This document shows, one piece after another, positions 17,475-25,079 of a DNA stretch of 64,000 bases (positions are counted from its first letter, which is position 1; the number at the start of each line of letters is the position of its first letter). The position numbers were made by a program, and so were the translations under genes. A model generated the notes under the pieces. That model made no database searches. It saw nothing but the letters and a program-made list of their open reading frames with translations, and was not told where the DNA came from. This stretch comes from Streptomyces pristinaespiralis. Lineage in GTDB: Bacteria; Actinomycetota; Actinomycetes; Streptomycetales; Streptomycetaceae. The stretch spans positions 7,871,501-7,935,500 of the forward strand of contig NZ_CP011340.1 of NCBI RefSeq assembly GCF_001278075.1, given 5' to 3'.

Positions 17475-18095
17475 TCAGCGGGAGCCCCCTTCACCGTGCG
17501 GCGCCGCAAGCTCGTCGCGGTCCCGCCAGGCCTGCTCCCACTTCCGGGTCAGCGCCGGATAGACGATGAGGTACCGGAACGGCGCGATGGCGGTCATGTA
17601 CAGCCGCCCGAAGCGTCCGTTCGGCTTGACGAGCACGGTCATCCGCAGTTCGTGGTCGCCGTTCGCCCCCCGCACCCAACCGAGGTGCATGACGGTGTGC
17701 ACGGTCTTGTTGTCCAGCTCGCGAGCGGACTCCGTCGCAAGCTCGTACAGCCCTTTGAGGGGCATGCTGTCGTTGTCCTCGCCCCGGGGGGCGTCGCGGA
17801 GATCGGCGGGCAGGCGGTCGCGGAGCGAGGCGACCCGTGAGCCGGCACCCGCCGTCGGATCGTCCCAGCCGAGCAGCGCGCCGAGCCGCCACCGGACGGC
17901 GAACAGGAGCCGCACTGGCAAGGGCTGCCTCGCGATCCCGCCGGCCGTGCGCATCGCGGCGAGCATGGTGGGGAAGTCGTCGGGCCCGGCGCCGGGGGTG
18001 CGGAACGCCCACACGTCCTCGACGTCGAAGTCGGAAGTTAATTCGTGGATCCGCCTCGGATGCTCGGTGCAGGTGGACTTCGCGAGTCGAGCCAC
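17475..18095 (-). CDS. DUF2867 domain protein
   Basis: 206 residues. The sequence runs from VEDVWAFRTPGAGPDDFPTM through LPADLRDAP to NKTVHTVMHLGWV and MTVLVKPNGRFGRLYMTAI, as in DUF2867, with the terminal IAPFRYLIVYPALTRKWEQAW. The fold is thought to resemble the SRPBCC/polyketide cyclase type; no activity is known. It is divergent from the TetR gene at 18192 and upstream of the DUF6463 gene, so TetR control of this pair is likely. Confidence 0.85.
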   Translation of the reverse strand: MARLAKSTCTEHPRRIHELTSDFDVEDVWAFRTPGAGPDDFPTMLAAMRTAGGIARQPLPVRLLFAVRWRLGALLGWDDPTAGAGSRVASLRDRLPADLRDAPRGEDNDSMPLKGLYELATESARELDNKTVHTVMHLGWVRGANGDHELRMTVLVKPNGRFGRLYMTAIAPFRYLIVYPALTRKWEQAWRDRDELAAPHGEGGSR

Positions 18096-18131
18096 GCTTC
18101 GGCCTCTCGTTCTGTACGCAGCCGTATATTT

Positions 18132-18155
18132 GATCTGTACGGTACCGTACAGATC
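18132..18155. promoter_or_regulatory. 24-bp perfect palindrome, likely TetR operator
   Basis: A perfect 24-bp palindrome centred on GGTACC, with half-site GATCTGTACGGT, lies in the 96-bp gap between the divergent DUF2867 and TetR genes. A further CTGTACG half-site sits about 20 bp to the left. On the minus strand a TATACG -10-like hexamer is adjacent, so bound repressor would cover the divergent promoters. This arrangement is standard for TetR-family autoregulation. Confidence 0.8.
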
Positions 18156-18191
18156 TCACGACACAACACCCGCCCGAGGACAGGTGAGCAG

Positions 18192-18758
18192 GTGCCCGCG
18201 AACGCCCGGACCCCACGGACCCGCTGGATCGAGGCGGGACTCGACGCCCTCGCCCGAGGCGGCCCGGACGCCGTCCGCGTGGAGGCCCTGGCGGCCGAGA
18301 TGGGGGTGACGAAGGGCGGCTTCTACGGGTACTTCGACGGTCGTCCCGCGCTGCTCGCCGAGATGCTCGACGAGTGGGAACGCCGTTGCACCGTCGACAT
18401 CCTCGACCGTGTCGAGTCCGAAGGCGGCGACCCGGCGGACAGGCTCCGGCGTGCCGGCCGGCTCACCTTCTCCGACGACCTCCACCGGATCGATCTCGCG
18501 ATCCGTGAGTGGGCCCGGCAGGACCCGACGGTCGCGACACGGCTGCGGCGGATCGACAACGTCCGGATGGATTTCCTCCGGGAGGTGTTCGGCAGCTTCA
18601 TCGCGGACCCCGACGAGGTCGAGGCGCGGAGCACACTGGTCTTCACGCTCGCCATCGGCCGGCACTTCATCGCTGCCGACCACCCCGGACGCACCAGGCG
18701 GGAAGCCGTCCAGCTGGCCGGAGAACTCCTCCTGCGGCCCCCGACCGCGAACAGCTGA
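18192..18758 (+). CDS. TetR-family transcriptional regulator
   Basis: 188 residues from GTG 18192. The N-terminal HTH reads VEALAAEMGVTKGGFYGYFD (35-54), a textbook TetR recognition region. The C-terminal ligand domain (residues 60-185) has no recognisable ligand signature. The gene is divergent from DUF2867/DUF6463 and its likely operator is the palindrome at 18132-18155, so it probably represses itself and that pair. Longer open frame upstream to 18045 would cross the operator and is rejected. Confidence 0.9.
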   Translation: MPANARTPRTRWIEAGLDALARGGPDAVRVEALAAEMGVTKGGFYGYFDGRPALLAEMLDEWERRCTVDILDRVESEGGDPADRLRRAGRLTFSDDLHRIDLAIREWARQDPTVATRLRRIDNVRMDFLREVFGSFIADPDEVEARSTLVFTLAIGRHFIAADHPGRTRREAVQLAGELLLRPPTANS

Positions 18759-18814
18759 GGCTGCCGGCCCACGGTCCTGGACCCGGGCCACCGACGTGCT
18801 GGGAACGACGCCGC

Positions 18815-19020
18815 CCACGGTGCGGTACGACGGCACCCGTCGTGCGGTATGCCACCGCCCGCCGTGCGGTACGACGGCGCCTCCCCAGCGGCACGACGGC
18901 ACCCGCCGTGCGGTACGTCACCGCCTGCCCTGCGGTACGACGGCGCCCGCCGTGCGGTTCGACGGCGCCTGCCGCGCGGTACCGCGGCGTCCGCCGCGAG
19001 GAAACGCCACCGCCTGTCGC
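18815..19020. repeat. 22-bp tandem repeat array, nine units
   Basis: The block beginning GCGGTACGACGGC recurs with an exact 22-bp period at 18822, 18844, 18866, 18888, 18910, 18932, 18954, 18976 and, degraded, 18998. Consensus starts GCGGTACGACGGCGCCCG and ends CCGT. Each unit includes ACGGCG...CGCCGT, able to form a small hairpin. It lies between the ends of two convergent genes (18758 and 19080). The period is not a multiple of three, so it is not coding. Confidence 0.85.
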
Positions 19021-19079
19021 GCCGTAACGACCGCGGCCGTCCCGGCAGGAACCGGGACGGCCGCGGTCGTCGCCGCCCG

Positions 19080-19556
19080 TCAGCAGCTCTCGACCCACTG
19101 GTGGGAGGAGATGTTGTCGTGCAGGCTCTCGCCGTAACCGCCGCTGTTGAGCCAGCTCTTGTGGCTGAACGTCTCCCACCCGAGCGCGAGGTCCATCCAC
19201 ATGTCGCCCCGGCTCAGGCAGGCCCACGCGCCCTCCTGGTCGATGTCCCAGTAGAGGTTCACGGCGTCGACACCTTCGTAGCCGCGGTTCTCCAGGGAGG
19301 TGGCTCTGTTGCGCATCCCTCCGCAGCCCGGCTGGGAAGTCTCCTTCAGTCCGTCCCAGTGGCGGCTGGAGCCCGTCCAGTAACAGTGGTCGCCGCCGCG
19401 GTACGCGTGCTCCCAAGCGTGCAGTTGTCCGTCCGCGGCCGCCGCGGCGAGCCGGGGCGCGGCGGCCGGTCCTTCGGCGGCCTGGGCCGACGTGACAGGG
19501 AGGGACACGGCCAGAGCGGTCGCCGCAGCGGCGGCGAACAGACGCATTTTCTTCAT
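19080..19556 (-). CDS. Secreted protein, peptidase inhibitor I36-like
   Basis: 158 residues. A Sec signal peptide (MKKMRLFAAAAATALAVSLP, then VTSAQA) is cleaved near residue 27. The mature part is about 130 residues with Cys pairs (HCYW, QPGCGG, ACLSRG, VESC-end) and beta-crystallin-like segments such as RATSLENRGYEGVDAVNLYW and GDMWMDLALGWETFSHKSW. This fits the I36/SMPI type of extracellular inhibitor fold, mainly on signal, size and Cys pattern. The target protease is unknown. Monocistronic. Confidence 0.75.
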   Translation of the reverse strand: MKKMRLFAAAAATALAVSLPVTSAQAAEGPAAAPRLAAAAADGQLHAWEHAYRGGDHCYWTGSSRHWDGLKETSQPGCGGMRNRATSLENRGYEGVDAVNLYWDIDQEGAWACLSRGDMWMDLALGWETFSHKSWLNSGGYGESLHDNISSHQWVESC

Positions 19557-19579
19557 CTTCTTGCCTCTCGTGATGTGGT

Positions 19580-20482
19580 TCAGCCTTTTTGAACGATGTC
19601 GCGGGCACGACCCAGGGCCCGGTTCTCGAGCACCCTGCGGTCGCCGACCTCGGTGGCGTACTGTGCGTTCACCCGCTTGCGATGGACGCGTTCGAGCGTG
19701 AGCGTCCGGGCCGACAGCCCGGAGGAGGCGGCGCACCGGGCCTCTGCCACGGCGGTCCGGATCTCCTCCGTGGCCGTGGCCGTGGCCCCTTCGGCCCCGG
19801 AGCGCAGGAAGGTGCGGCGCGACTCGGGCGGCGAGGCGTACGCGTGTCCCTCGGCCCGCATGCACGCGGACCAGCGGGTGACGGCCTCGGCGAACCCCGG
19901 GTCTGCGACCACCGCGGATTGCACCTGGATGTCCAGGGCCTCCGTCACCTTCCGCGCCCGGTACCACTTGGGCAGGTCGGTGTAGAGCGAACGCTGCGCC
20001 TCCGCCTCGCACCCCCGGTCGCTGTGCCGGACCCTCCCCATGCCGGGGACGTGGGCCTCCAGCCCCACCGGTTCCGGTCCGTTCAACGCGTCCACGGCCG
20101 CGGACCTGCGCTCCGGCGAAAGGCCGCGGAAGTAGACCTGGTTGGGGTCGCGGGCGGCGAGGGCCTCCCGGCGGTCCCGGATGCCTCTGCCGTAGCCGTT
20201 CTCGGTTGCCCAGGCCTCGTCGTCGACGACGTAGGGGAACAACTCGTCCGCCGACCTGGGCAGCTCCTCTGTGACCCAGAAGGAGAAGCCCTTCTTGCGC
20301 ATGCAGTCCCGCGTCAGCAGCTTCTCCGCCCGCGCCAGCGTTGCCCGCTCAGCGGCGGTGGTTTCGCGGAGCGCGGACGCCGCCGGCGCGGGGCCGGCCG
20401 GGGCGGTGCACGACACCACCACCGGCGCGGCCAGGCACAAGAGAAGGGCCGCCGTCACCGCGCGGCTGCTGCGTCCCGTCAT
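19580..20482 (-). CDS. Putative lipoprotein of unknown function
   Basis: 300 residues. The N-terminus MTGRSSRAVTAALLLCLAAP ends in a lipobox-like VVSC (Cys about 25), so it is probably lipid-anchored outside the membrane. The mature part is helical and charged, with Cys in TRDCMRKKGF, DRGCEAEAQ, WSACMRAEGH and EARCAAS, a spacing typical of Streptomyces lipoproteins that carry two CMR/CMA helices. No enzyme motif. It ends 24 bp upstream of the secreted protein at 19556. Confidence 0.8.
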   Translation of the reverse strand: MTGRSSRAVTAALLLCLAAPVVVSCTAPAGPAPAASALRETTAAERATLARAEKLLTRDCMRKKGFSFWVTEELPRSADELFPYVVDDEAWATENGYGRGIRDRREALAARDPNQVYFRGLSPERRSAAVDALNGPEPVGLEAHVPGMGRVRHSDRGCEAEAQRSLYTDLPKWYRARKVTEALDIQVQSAVVADPGFAEAVTRWSACMRAEGHAYASPPESRRTFLRSGAEGATATATEEIRTAVAEARCAASSGLSARTLTLERVHRKRVNAQYATEVGDRRVLENRALGRARDIVQKG

Positions 20483-20541
20483 GGTCCCCCCGTTCCGTCG
20501 TGTGCGACGACCGGAACGTTAGGTCGGCGGGACCGGCTGCT

Positions 20542-20562
20542 GTCCTGACGGATGTCAGGGAC
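20542..20562 (-). terminator. Possible hairpin terminator after the kinase gene
   Basis: GTCCTGAC at 20542-20549 and its near-complement GTCAGGGAC at 20554-20562, with one bulged base, form a short hairpin 20 bp past the stop of the minus-strand kinase gene. No T-tract; weak support. Confidence 0.4.
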
Positions 20563-20581
20563 CGGCCGGCGGCGCGGTGTG

Positions 20582-22102
20582 TCAGCGTGTGTACGCCCTC
20601 AGGTTCGCGAGGACCTCGTCCACATGGGGCTGCACCTGCTGCGGCACACCACCCGTCTCGATGACGGCCTTGTCGCTGGTGCGATAGCCGGCGGCGATGA
20701 GGGCGGGCAGGTTCTCGCGCAGTCCGCTCTGCTTGAAGCGCTGGTCCAGCCAGCACGTGAACACGGCCATGGTGGCGATGGCGTCCGGAGGTGACATGTG
20801 GTCCTTTAGACCGTCGCCGTCCCCGTCCACAGCCCAGGCCCGGAACACCGCCGGAGTCCACATCGCTATGCCGTGCTCGTCGGTGGCGGGCCGGGACGCC
20901 TTGGCGTCGAAGCCGCTCTCGGCCTTCAGCATGGCGGCCAGCAGCGCCGGCGTGACCTCCTCCTCCGTACAGCGCTTGGCGGCGTCGGTGATGGTCTGCC
21001 GCAGGGCGACGGGCACGTCCGAGTCGGCGGGAACGGCCCCGGCCACGGCGGCGGACGACGCGGGCGCCTTCGGTTCCCCGGCCGCGCCGTCCCGGCCGGA
21101 CGGCGGCAGGACCAGCGCCAGGGCGGTGACCGCACCGGCCAGGACGGCACAGCCCGCAAGCAGCACCGCCGGGCGGCGCACCGGCCGGCGGCGAGGCGGG
21201 CCGGCGTGCAGAGCGCGGACGCGCCGGGACAGCTCCGCCGCGTCCAGCGCCGCGCGGGAGGCGTGGTCAGGGGCCAGGCACTCGCCGATCAGCTTGCGCC
21301 ACTCCACCTCCAGGGAATCGTCCAGGCGCAACGGCGCCGAACCGTTCGCGTACGCCTGGGCGGCGAGGGCCCGGGCCCTCGCCGTACCGCCGGGGAAGGG
21401 ATGGAGACCGCCGGTCAGCACCTGGTGCGCCACCACGCCGAAGGCCCAGATGTCGGCCGTCTGACGGACCGTCGTGCCGCGTACGCCCGTCCGCTCGGAC
21501 CACCACTCGGGCGGCACGTGGTCCAGCGAGCCGATCGGAGGGATGTAGGCGTGCGTCCCCTCGAGTTCCACGGTGAGGCCGAAGTCGGCGAGCCAGACGG
21601 CGTCGCCGCCCCCGAGGAGGATGTTGGCCGGCTTGAGGTCGGCGTGCACCCAGCCGTGGGCGTGCATGTGGGCCAGCCCGGCGGCGACGCCGGCGAGGAG
21701 ACGCCCGGCGTCGGGCAGGGGCGTCCCGGGCGGGCCGGCCGCGATGAGGTCCTGGAGGCTGCGTTCGGCCCGGTCCATCACCAACGCGGTCACGCCGTCC
21801 AGATCGGGCCTGTCCGGGTCGCGCAGCGTGATCACGGCATGGGTGCGCACCAGGTTGGGGTGGTCGGCCTCCTCGCTGAACCGCACCTCCTGGCGCGTCA
21901 GTTCCTCCAGGGAGGCCCGCTGCCCGGGGGTGAGCAGGTCGGTGCGCAGGAGCTTCACGGCGGCCGGCGCCCCGTCCGCGATCCGCTCGGCGGCGTGAAC
22001 GCTTCCCCAACTCCCGGACCCGATCAAACCCTGCACCGTCCAGTCGGCGATCCGGTATCCGGCGGGGATGTCGAGCGGGGGAGGGGTGTGCGGTCGTTCC
22101 AT
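20582..22102 (-). CDS. Transmembrane Ser/Thr protein kinase with extracellular transglycosylase-like domain
   Basis: 506 residues. Cytoplasmic kinase domain 15-300: glycine loop GSGSWG (28-33), Lys50, catalytic loop VHADLKPAN with Asp155 (HAD instead of HRD), and DFG at 173. A single membrane helix spans about 311-333. The outer part (365-506) has no PASTA repeats. It resembles lytic transglycosylase folds: AAMLKAESGFDAKAS with candidate catalytic Glu395, then GIAMWTP, and later AIATMAVFTCWLDQRF. This would place a peptidoglycan-sensing or -cleaving module on a kinase. It follows the FHA gene by 20 bp and likely phosphorylates or signals through that protein. Confidence 0.88.
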   Translation of the reverse strand: MERPHTPPPLDIPAGYRIADWTVQGLIGSGSWGSVHAAERIADGAPAAVKLLRTDLLTPGQRASLEELTRQEVRFSEEADHPNLVRTHAVITLRDPDRPDLDGVTALVMDRAERSLQDLIAAGPPGTPLPDAGRLLAGVAAGLAHMHAHGWVHADLKPANILLGGGDAVWLADFGLTVELEGTHAYIPPIGSLDHVPPEWWSERTGVRGTTVRQTADIWAFGVVAHQVLTGGLHPFPGGTARARALAAQAYANGSAPLRLDDSLEVEWRKLIGECLAPDHASRAALDAAELSRRVRALHAGPPRRRPVRRPAVLLAGCAVLAGAVTALALVLPPSGRDGAAGEPKAPASSAAVAGAVPADSDVPVALRQTITDAAKRCTEEEVTPALLAAMLKAESGFDAKASRPATDEHGIAMWTPAVFRAWAVDGDGDGLKDHMSPPDAIATMAVFTCWLDQRFKQSGLRENLPALIAAGYRTSDKAVIETGGVPQQVQPHVDEVLANLRAYTR

Positions 22103-22121
22103 CCTCGGCGGGGCCTTTCGG

Positions 22122-23039
22122 TCAGTGTCTGACGAGTGGGGGGAGCATGCTCAGGTGTTCCTCGCGGACCAGGTCGAAGCGGAGTGCGAGCGAGACGAGC
22201 CGCTCCCGCTTGCCGCCGTCCCCCGAGGGGCCGTCCCGCTCCTCGCGCATCCGGAGCTTGGTCGTGACGAGGTAGTCGATGTGGTAGTTGACGGCCGACC
22301 GGGTCAGGTCGTGGCAGGAGGGCAGCGGCCGCAGCCGCTCGACGACCCCGCCGACGCCGGGAACGGCCGCGCTCGACGCCGATCGCAGGCGCGGTTCGCA
22401 CAGGGCCAGCAGGACCAGGAAGTACTTCGCCGTGGGGTTGAGCGAGAACGGAGTGGCGGTCGGTTCCCCGGAGGCGGGATCGCAGCCCGGGTCCGCGTAG
22501 GCGTGCTGGGGCGCGAACACCTTGAACTCCACCGGGTCCCCGACCGAGGGCAGGACCACCCGTGACAGCTCGAACGGCACGGGCGCGCCGATCCGCCCGG
22601 GGGCGACCTTGATGTGCTCTCCGGCGCCCTCGAGGTTCTCCACGACATAGGTGGCGACGGAGCTGTAGTTGGACAGCCGCCAGTAGTCCTCGACGGCGGT
22701 GATCTGCCCCGCGCAGCGCGAGACACCGGGATCGTGCAGGGGGATCGGCAGCGGCGCTCCGGGCGCGCCGCGTCCGAACTCCGCGCTCTGGCCGGGGCTC
22801 ATGTGGAGCAGACGCGGCTTCGGCGGCGGGTCGTCCGGGCGCCGGCCGGCCGGTTCCGGCAGCTGAACGGTCACAGTGGTCAGGGTGCTCACGTCCGTAG
22901 GTGGGCGCACGCCGGGTGCGTGGGCCGGGGTCGGGGCCTGTCGGGACCGCGGTGAGGTGGTGGGGCGGGCGGACGCGGTGTGCGCCGTGCGGACGGGCGG
23001 GCTGAGCTCACCCTCCGAACCGGCTGACAGGCGGAGCAT
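22122..23039 (-). CDS. FHA-domain protein with C-terminal winged-helix-like segment
   Basis: About 305 residues from ATG 23039; a GTG at 22892 giving VSTLTTVTVQLPEP is a credible shorter start, since the first 50 residues are low complexity. Residues about 100-160 read like an FHA phosphothreonine-binding domain: FGRGAPGAPLPIPLHDPGVS, then a Trp-Arg-Leu-Ser-Asn strand and TYVVEN. The C-terminal third (LNPTAKYFLVLLALCEPRLR; RSAVNYHIDYLVTTKL) looks like a helix-turn-helix. It sits directly upstream of the kinase gene, so a kinase-substrate pair that alters transcription is likely. Confidence 0.8.
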   Translation of the reverse strand: MLRLSAGSEGELSPPVRTAHTASARPTTSPRSRQAPTPAHAPGVRPPTDVSTLTTVTVQLPEPAGRRPDDPPPKPRLLHMSPGQSAEFGRGAPGAPLPIPLHDPGVSRCAGQITAVEDYWRLSNYSSVATYVVENLEGAGEHIKVAPGRIGAPVPFELSRVVLPSVGDPVEFKVFAPQHAYADPGCDPASGEPTATPFSLNPTAKYFLVLLALCEPRLRSASSAAVPGVGGVVERLRPLPSCHDLTRSAVNYHIDYLVTTKLRMREERDGPSGDGGKRERLVSLALRFDLVREEHLSMLPPLVRH

Positions 23040-23251
23040 GACAATAGCGACCCGCCGCGAGCGGACGCACCACCTCCGCCTGCCTGTGGCGGGGTGCTCG
23101 CCGAGCGGCACGGCGTTGCCGGCAGACCCGGATGGTTTCCGCCTGTGGGTTCAACTCCCGGGCGGGCGGCATCCGTTGCGGGTTCCGGACGTCTCCGGCC
23201 AACGCCCCGCCGTGGAACAGCGCTGCTGTCCGGCGTCGGCCCGCACGGCGC

Positions 23252-23785
23252 TCATGAAGGCTCCCCCTCGGCGGCGGCAGTTGGGGCCTCCTGCAAGGGA
23301 AAGGCCATCAGGCTCATGCCCACGGGGATCGTTCCCGGCGTGCGCGGCGCGCGTGCGGCGTCGTGGAGGTCGGCCGCGATGCCGGCGAGCTGCCGCCTGG
23401 CCGCTTCCCACACCTCCCGTTCCACCCACAGTTCGGCGTCGACGGTCACCCCCTCGCTCTCCGGCGCCCGGCGCACAGCGCGCTCCTGGAGGGTGTGGGC
23501 CAGGGTGGCGGCCAGCAACTGGGTCCCGTCGCGCTGGTCGGACAGCGGTGATCCGTGAACGGTGCGGTAGCGGCGCTCGCGACCGCCTCGGCGCGTGCGC
23601 TCCTCGGCCAGTTCGACCAGGCCGGCGGCGTCCAGACGCCGCAGGTGTCCGCTGGCCAGGGCGTGCGAGATGTCCAGCTCACGAGAGAGCTCCGCGGCGG
23701 ACATCGGGCCGGGCCACATGAGCGTGAGCATCCGCAGCCGCAGGGGATGGGCGAGGGCCCTCAGAACGGGGTCTGCATCGGTCAC
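23252..23785 (-). CDS. ArsR-like winged-helix transcriptional regulator
   Basis: 177 residues from GTG 23785 (VTDADPVLRALAHPLRLRML). The winged helix is clear: MSAAELSRELDISHALASGHLRRLDAAGLV (about 30-60) and a wing in RGGRERRYRTV. The C-terminal 100 residues are helical, with no cysteine metal-binding motif, so it is of the HTH_20/ArsR-like type rather than a metal sensor. Target unknown; it is divergent from the ComB-like gene at 24032. The much longer upstream frame is made of repeat-encoded low-complexity sequence and is rejected. Confidence 0.85.
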   Translation of the reverse strand: MTDADPVLRALAHPLRLRMLTLMWPGPMSAAELSRELDISHALASGHLRRLDAAGLVELAEERTRRGGRERRYRTVHGSPLSDQRDGTQLLAATLAHTLQERAVRRAPESEGVTVDAELWVEREVWEAARRQLAGIAADLHDAARAPRTPGTIPVGMSLMAFPLQEAPTAAAEGEPS

Positions 23786-23923
23786 ACCGGCAAGTAAAGC
23801 GCACGCCGTGATCACGCCTGCGCCGCGCCGGACCATGGCGTTGAGGGCAGGGTCCGATGTACTGACCTCGGATGCGGATGTCTGGACCGGCGGAACGACT
23901 CGCTGCGGTACGGGAGTTCCGGC

Positions 23924-23998
23924 CGGTGGCGTCGGTGGCGTCGGTGGCGTCGGTGGCGTCGGGCGTGCCGGTCGTGCCGGTCGTGCCGGTCGTGCCGG
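23924..23998. repeat. Two adjacent 9-bp minisatellites
   Basis: Four tandem copies of GGTGGCGTC (from 23924) are followed immediately by four copies of a CGTGCCGGT nonamer ending near 23998. They lie in the gap between the divergent ArsR-like and ComB-like genes, ending about 30 bp before the ATG of the latter. Confidence 0.85.
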
Positions 23999-24031
23999 AC
24001 CGCGATGTCGGGGCTGGCATGATCGTCGGTC

Positions 24032-24796
24032 ATGAATGACTGGTTCACGCAGGCGGGCCATGGCGTGCGGTTCGAATGGGGCCCTGTCGGCGCGTCCCTC
24101 CTGGCAGAGGAGGTCGCCTGTCTCGTCGTTGTCGACGTGTTGTCGTTCACCACGTCGGTGACGGTCGCGGTGGAGTCCGGGACGAGGGTCTTTCCCCACC
24201 GCTGGCGTGACGAGACCGCTGCCGTGTTCGCCGATCACGTGGGTGCCGCCCTGGCCGTGGGCCGGAGCGCGGCCACCGAGGCGTCGCCGTGGTCGCTTTC
24301 GCCCGCTGCGTTGCGGCGTGCCCCCGCCACTCCTCGCCTGGTGCTTCCCTCACCCAACGGATCGACCATCGCCGCGACGGCCGATGGCTGCACCGTGGTC
24401 GCCGGATGTCTGCGGAACGCAACTGCGGTCGGGCGATGGGTCGCGGGTCAAGGCTATGGAACGGTTGAGCGGCCCGTGGTGGTGATCGCCTCGGGCGAGC
24501 ACTGGCCCGACGGGAGCCTCAGGCCGGCGCTCGAGGACCTCCTCGGCGCCGGAGCGGTCATCGCCGCTCTGCGCCGGTACGGGAGGGACCGGCTCGCGCC
24601 CGAAGCGACGGCCGCCGCGGCAGCGTACGAGGGGGTCGGGGACGTGGCCGCGACCGTCACGAACTGCGCGTCCGGGCGGGAACTCGTCAACGCGGGTTAT
24701 GCGGACGACGTCGCCGTCGCGACGGAACCGGACGCCTGCGAGGTGGTTCCGGTCCTCGTCGACGGAGCGTTCGCAGACGCGCAAGCGGCACGGTAG
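24032..24796 (+). CDS. comB: 2-phosphosulfolactate phosphatase family protein (ComB-like)
   Basis: 254 residues. The N-terminal half has the ComB core: VVVDVLSFTTSVTVAVESGT with the conserved DVLS/T, then LVLPSPNGSTIA (SPNGS motif), CTVVAGCLRNATAV (the CLRNA motif), and IASGEHWPDGSLRPALEDLLGAG. ComB dephosphorylates (R)-2-phospho-3-sulfolactate in coenzyme M synthesis of methanogens; bacterial homologues are widespread and act on unknown or sulfolactate-type substrates. No other sulfonate genes are nearby. A CATGAT hexamer eight bases before the ATG hints at a short or absent leader. Confidence 0.85.
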   Translation: MNDWFTQAGHGVRFEWGPVGASLLAEEVACLVVVDVLSFTTSVTVAVESGTRVFPHRWRDETAAVFADHVGAALAVGRSAATEASPWSLSPAALRRAPATPRLVLPSPNGSTIAATADGCTVVAGCLRNATAVGRWVAGQGYGTVERPVVVIASGEHWPDGSLRPALEDLLGAGAVIAALRRYGRDRLAPEATAAAAAYEGVGDVAATVTNCASGRELVNAGYADDVAVATEPDACEVVPVLVDGAFADAQAAR

Positions 24797-24884
24797 CGGT
24801 CACCAAGGCCTCCTCCTCCGTAAGCCGGCGGGAGCTCCGCGCCGCGTCTGCCGCCTGGTCATGAGGTGACGAGAGCGGAGTGGT

Positions 24885-24926
24885 GCCCGGTGGTCCGGCC
24901 CGCCGTGTCGGGCCGGACCACCGGGC
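24885..24926. terminator. Very strong 18-bp-stem hairpin terminator
   Basis: A perfect 18-bp inverted repeat (GCCCGGTGGTCCGGCCCG at 24885-24902 and its complement at 24909-24926) encloses a six-base loop. It lies 7 bp past the stop of the minus-strand small ORF at 24934-25059 and about 90 bp past the end of comB, so it may stop transcription from both sides. Confidence 0.85.
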
Positions 24927-24933
24927 GTGGAGA

Positions 24934-25059
24934 TCAGTGGAAGGTGATGAAGCCGTTCCCGTCCCGGTCGTTGGCGACCTTGGCGCAGCAGTGGACGTCC
25001 GCGCGGTCGAAGCTCTGGATTTGCTCAACTCCGGTTGGGGCGCCGATCACCAGGGGCAT
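24934..25059 (-). CDS. 41-residue small ORF ending in an EF-hand-like loop
   Basis: An ATG at 25059 with GAGG four bases upstream encodes MPLVIGAPTGVEQIQSFDRA followed by 21 residues containing Cys-Cys and ending DRDGNGFITFH-stop. DRDGNGFI matches positions 1-8 of a calcium-binding EF-hand loop (Asp1, Asp3, Asn5, Gly6, Ile8), but the chain stops one residue short of the position-12 Glu. A strong terminator follows the stop by 7 bp, which argues for a real transcription unit. It may instead be the tail of a decayed EF-hand gene. Confidence 0.5.
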   Translation of the reverse strand: MPLVIGAPTGVEQIQSFDRADVHCCAKVANDRDGNGFITFH

Positions 25060-25079
25060 CGTCCTCGCACACGCGACGC

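Noticed and set aside
18815..19020. CRISPR array
   Set aside because: The 22-bp units are contiguous without unique spacers and no cas genes are near; this is a simple tandem repeat.
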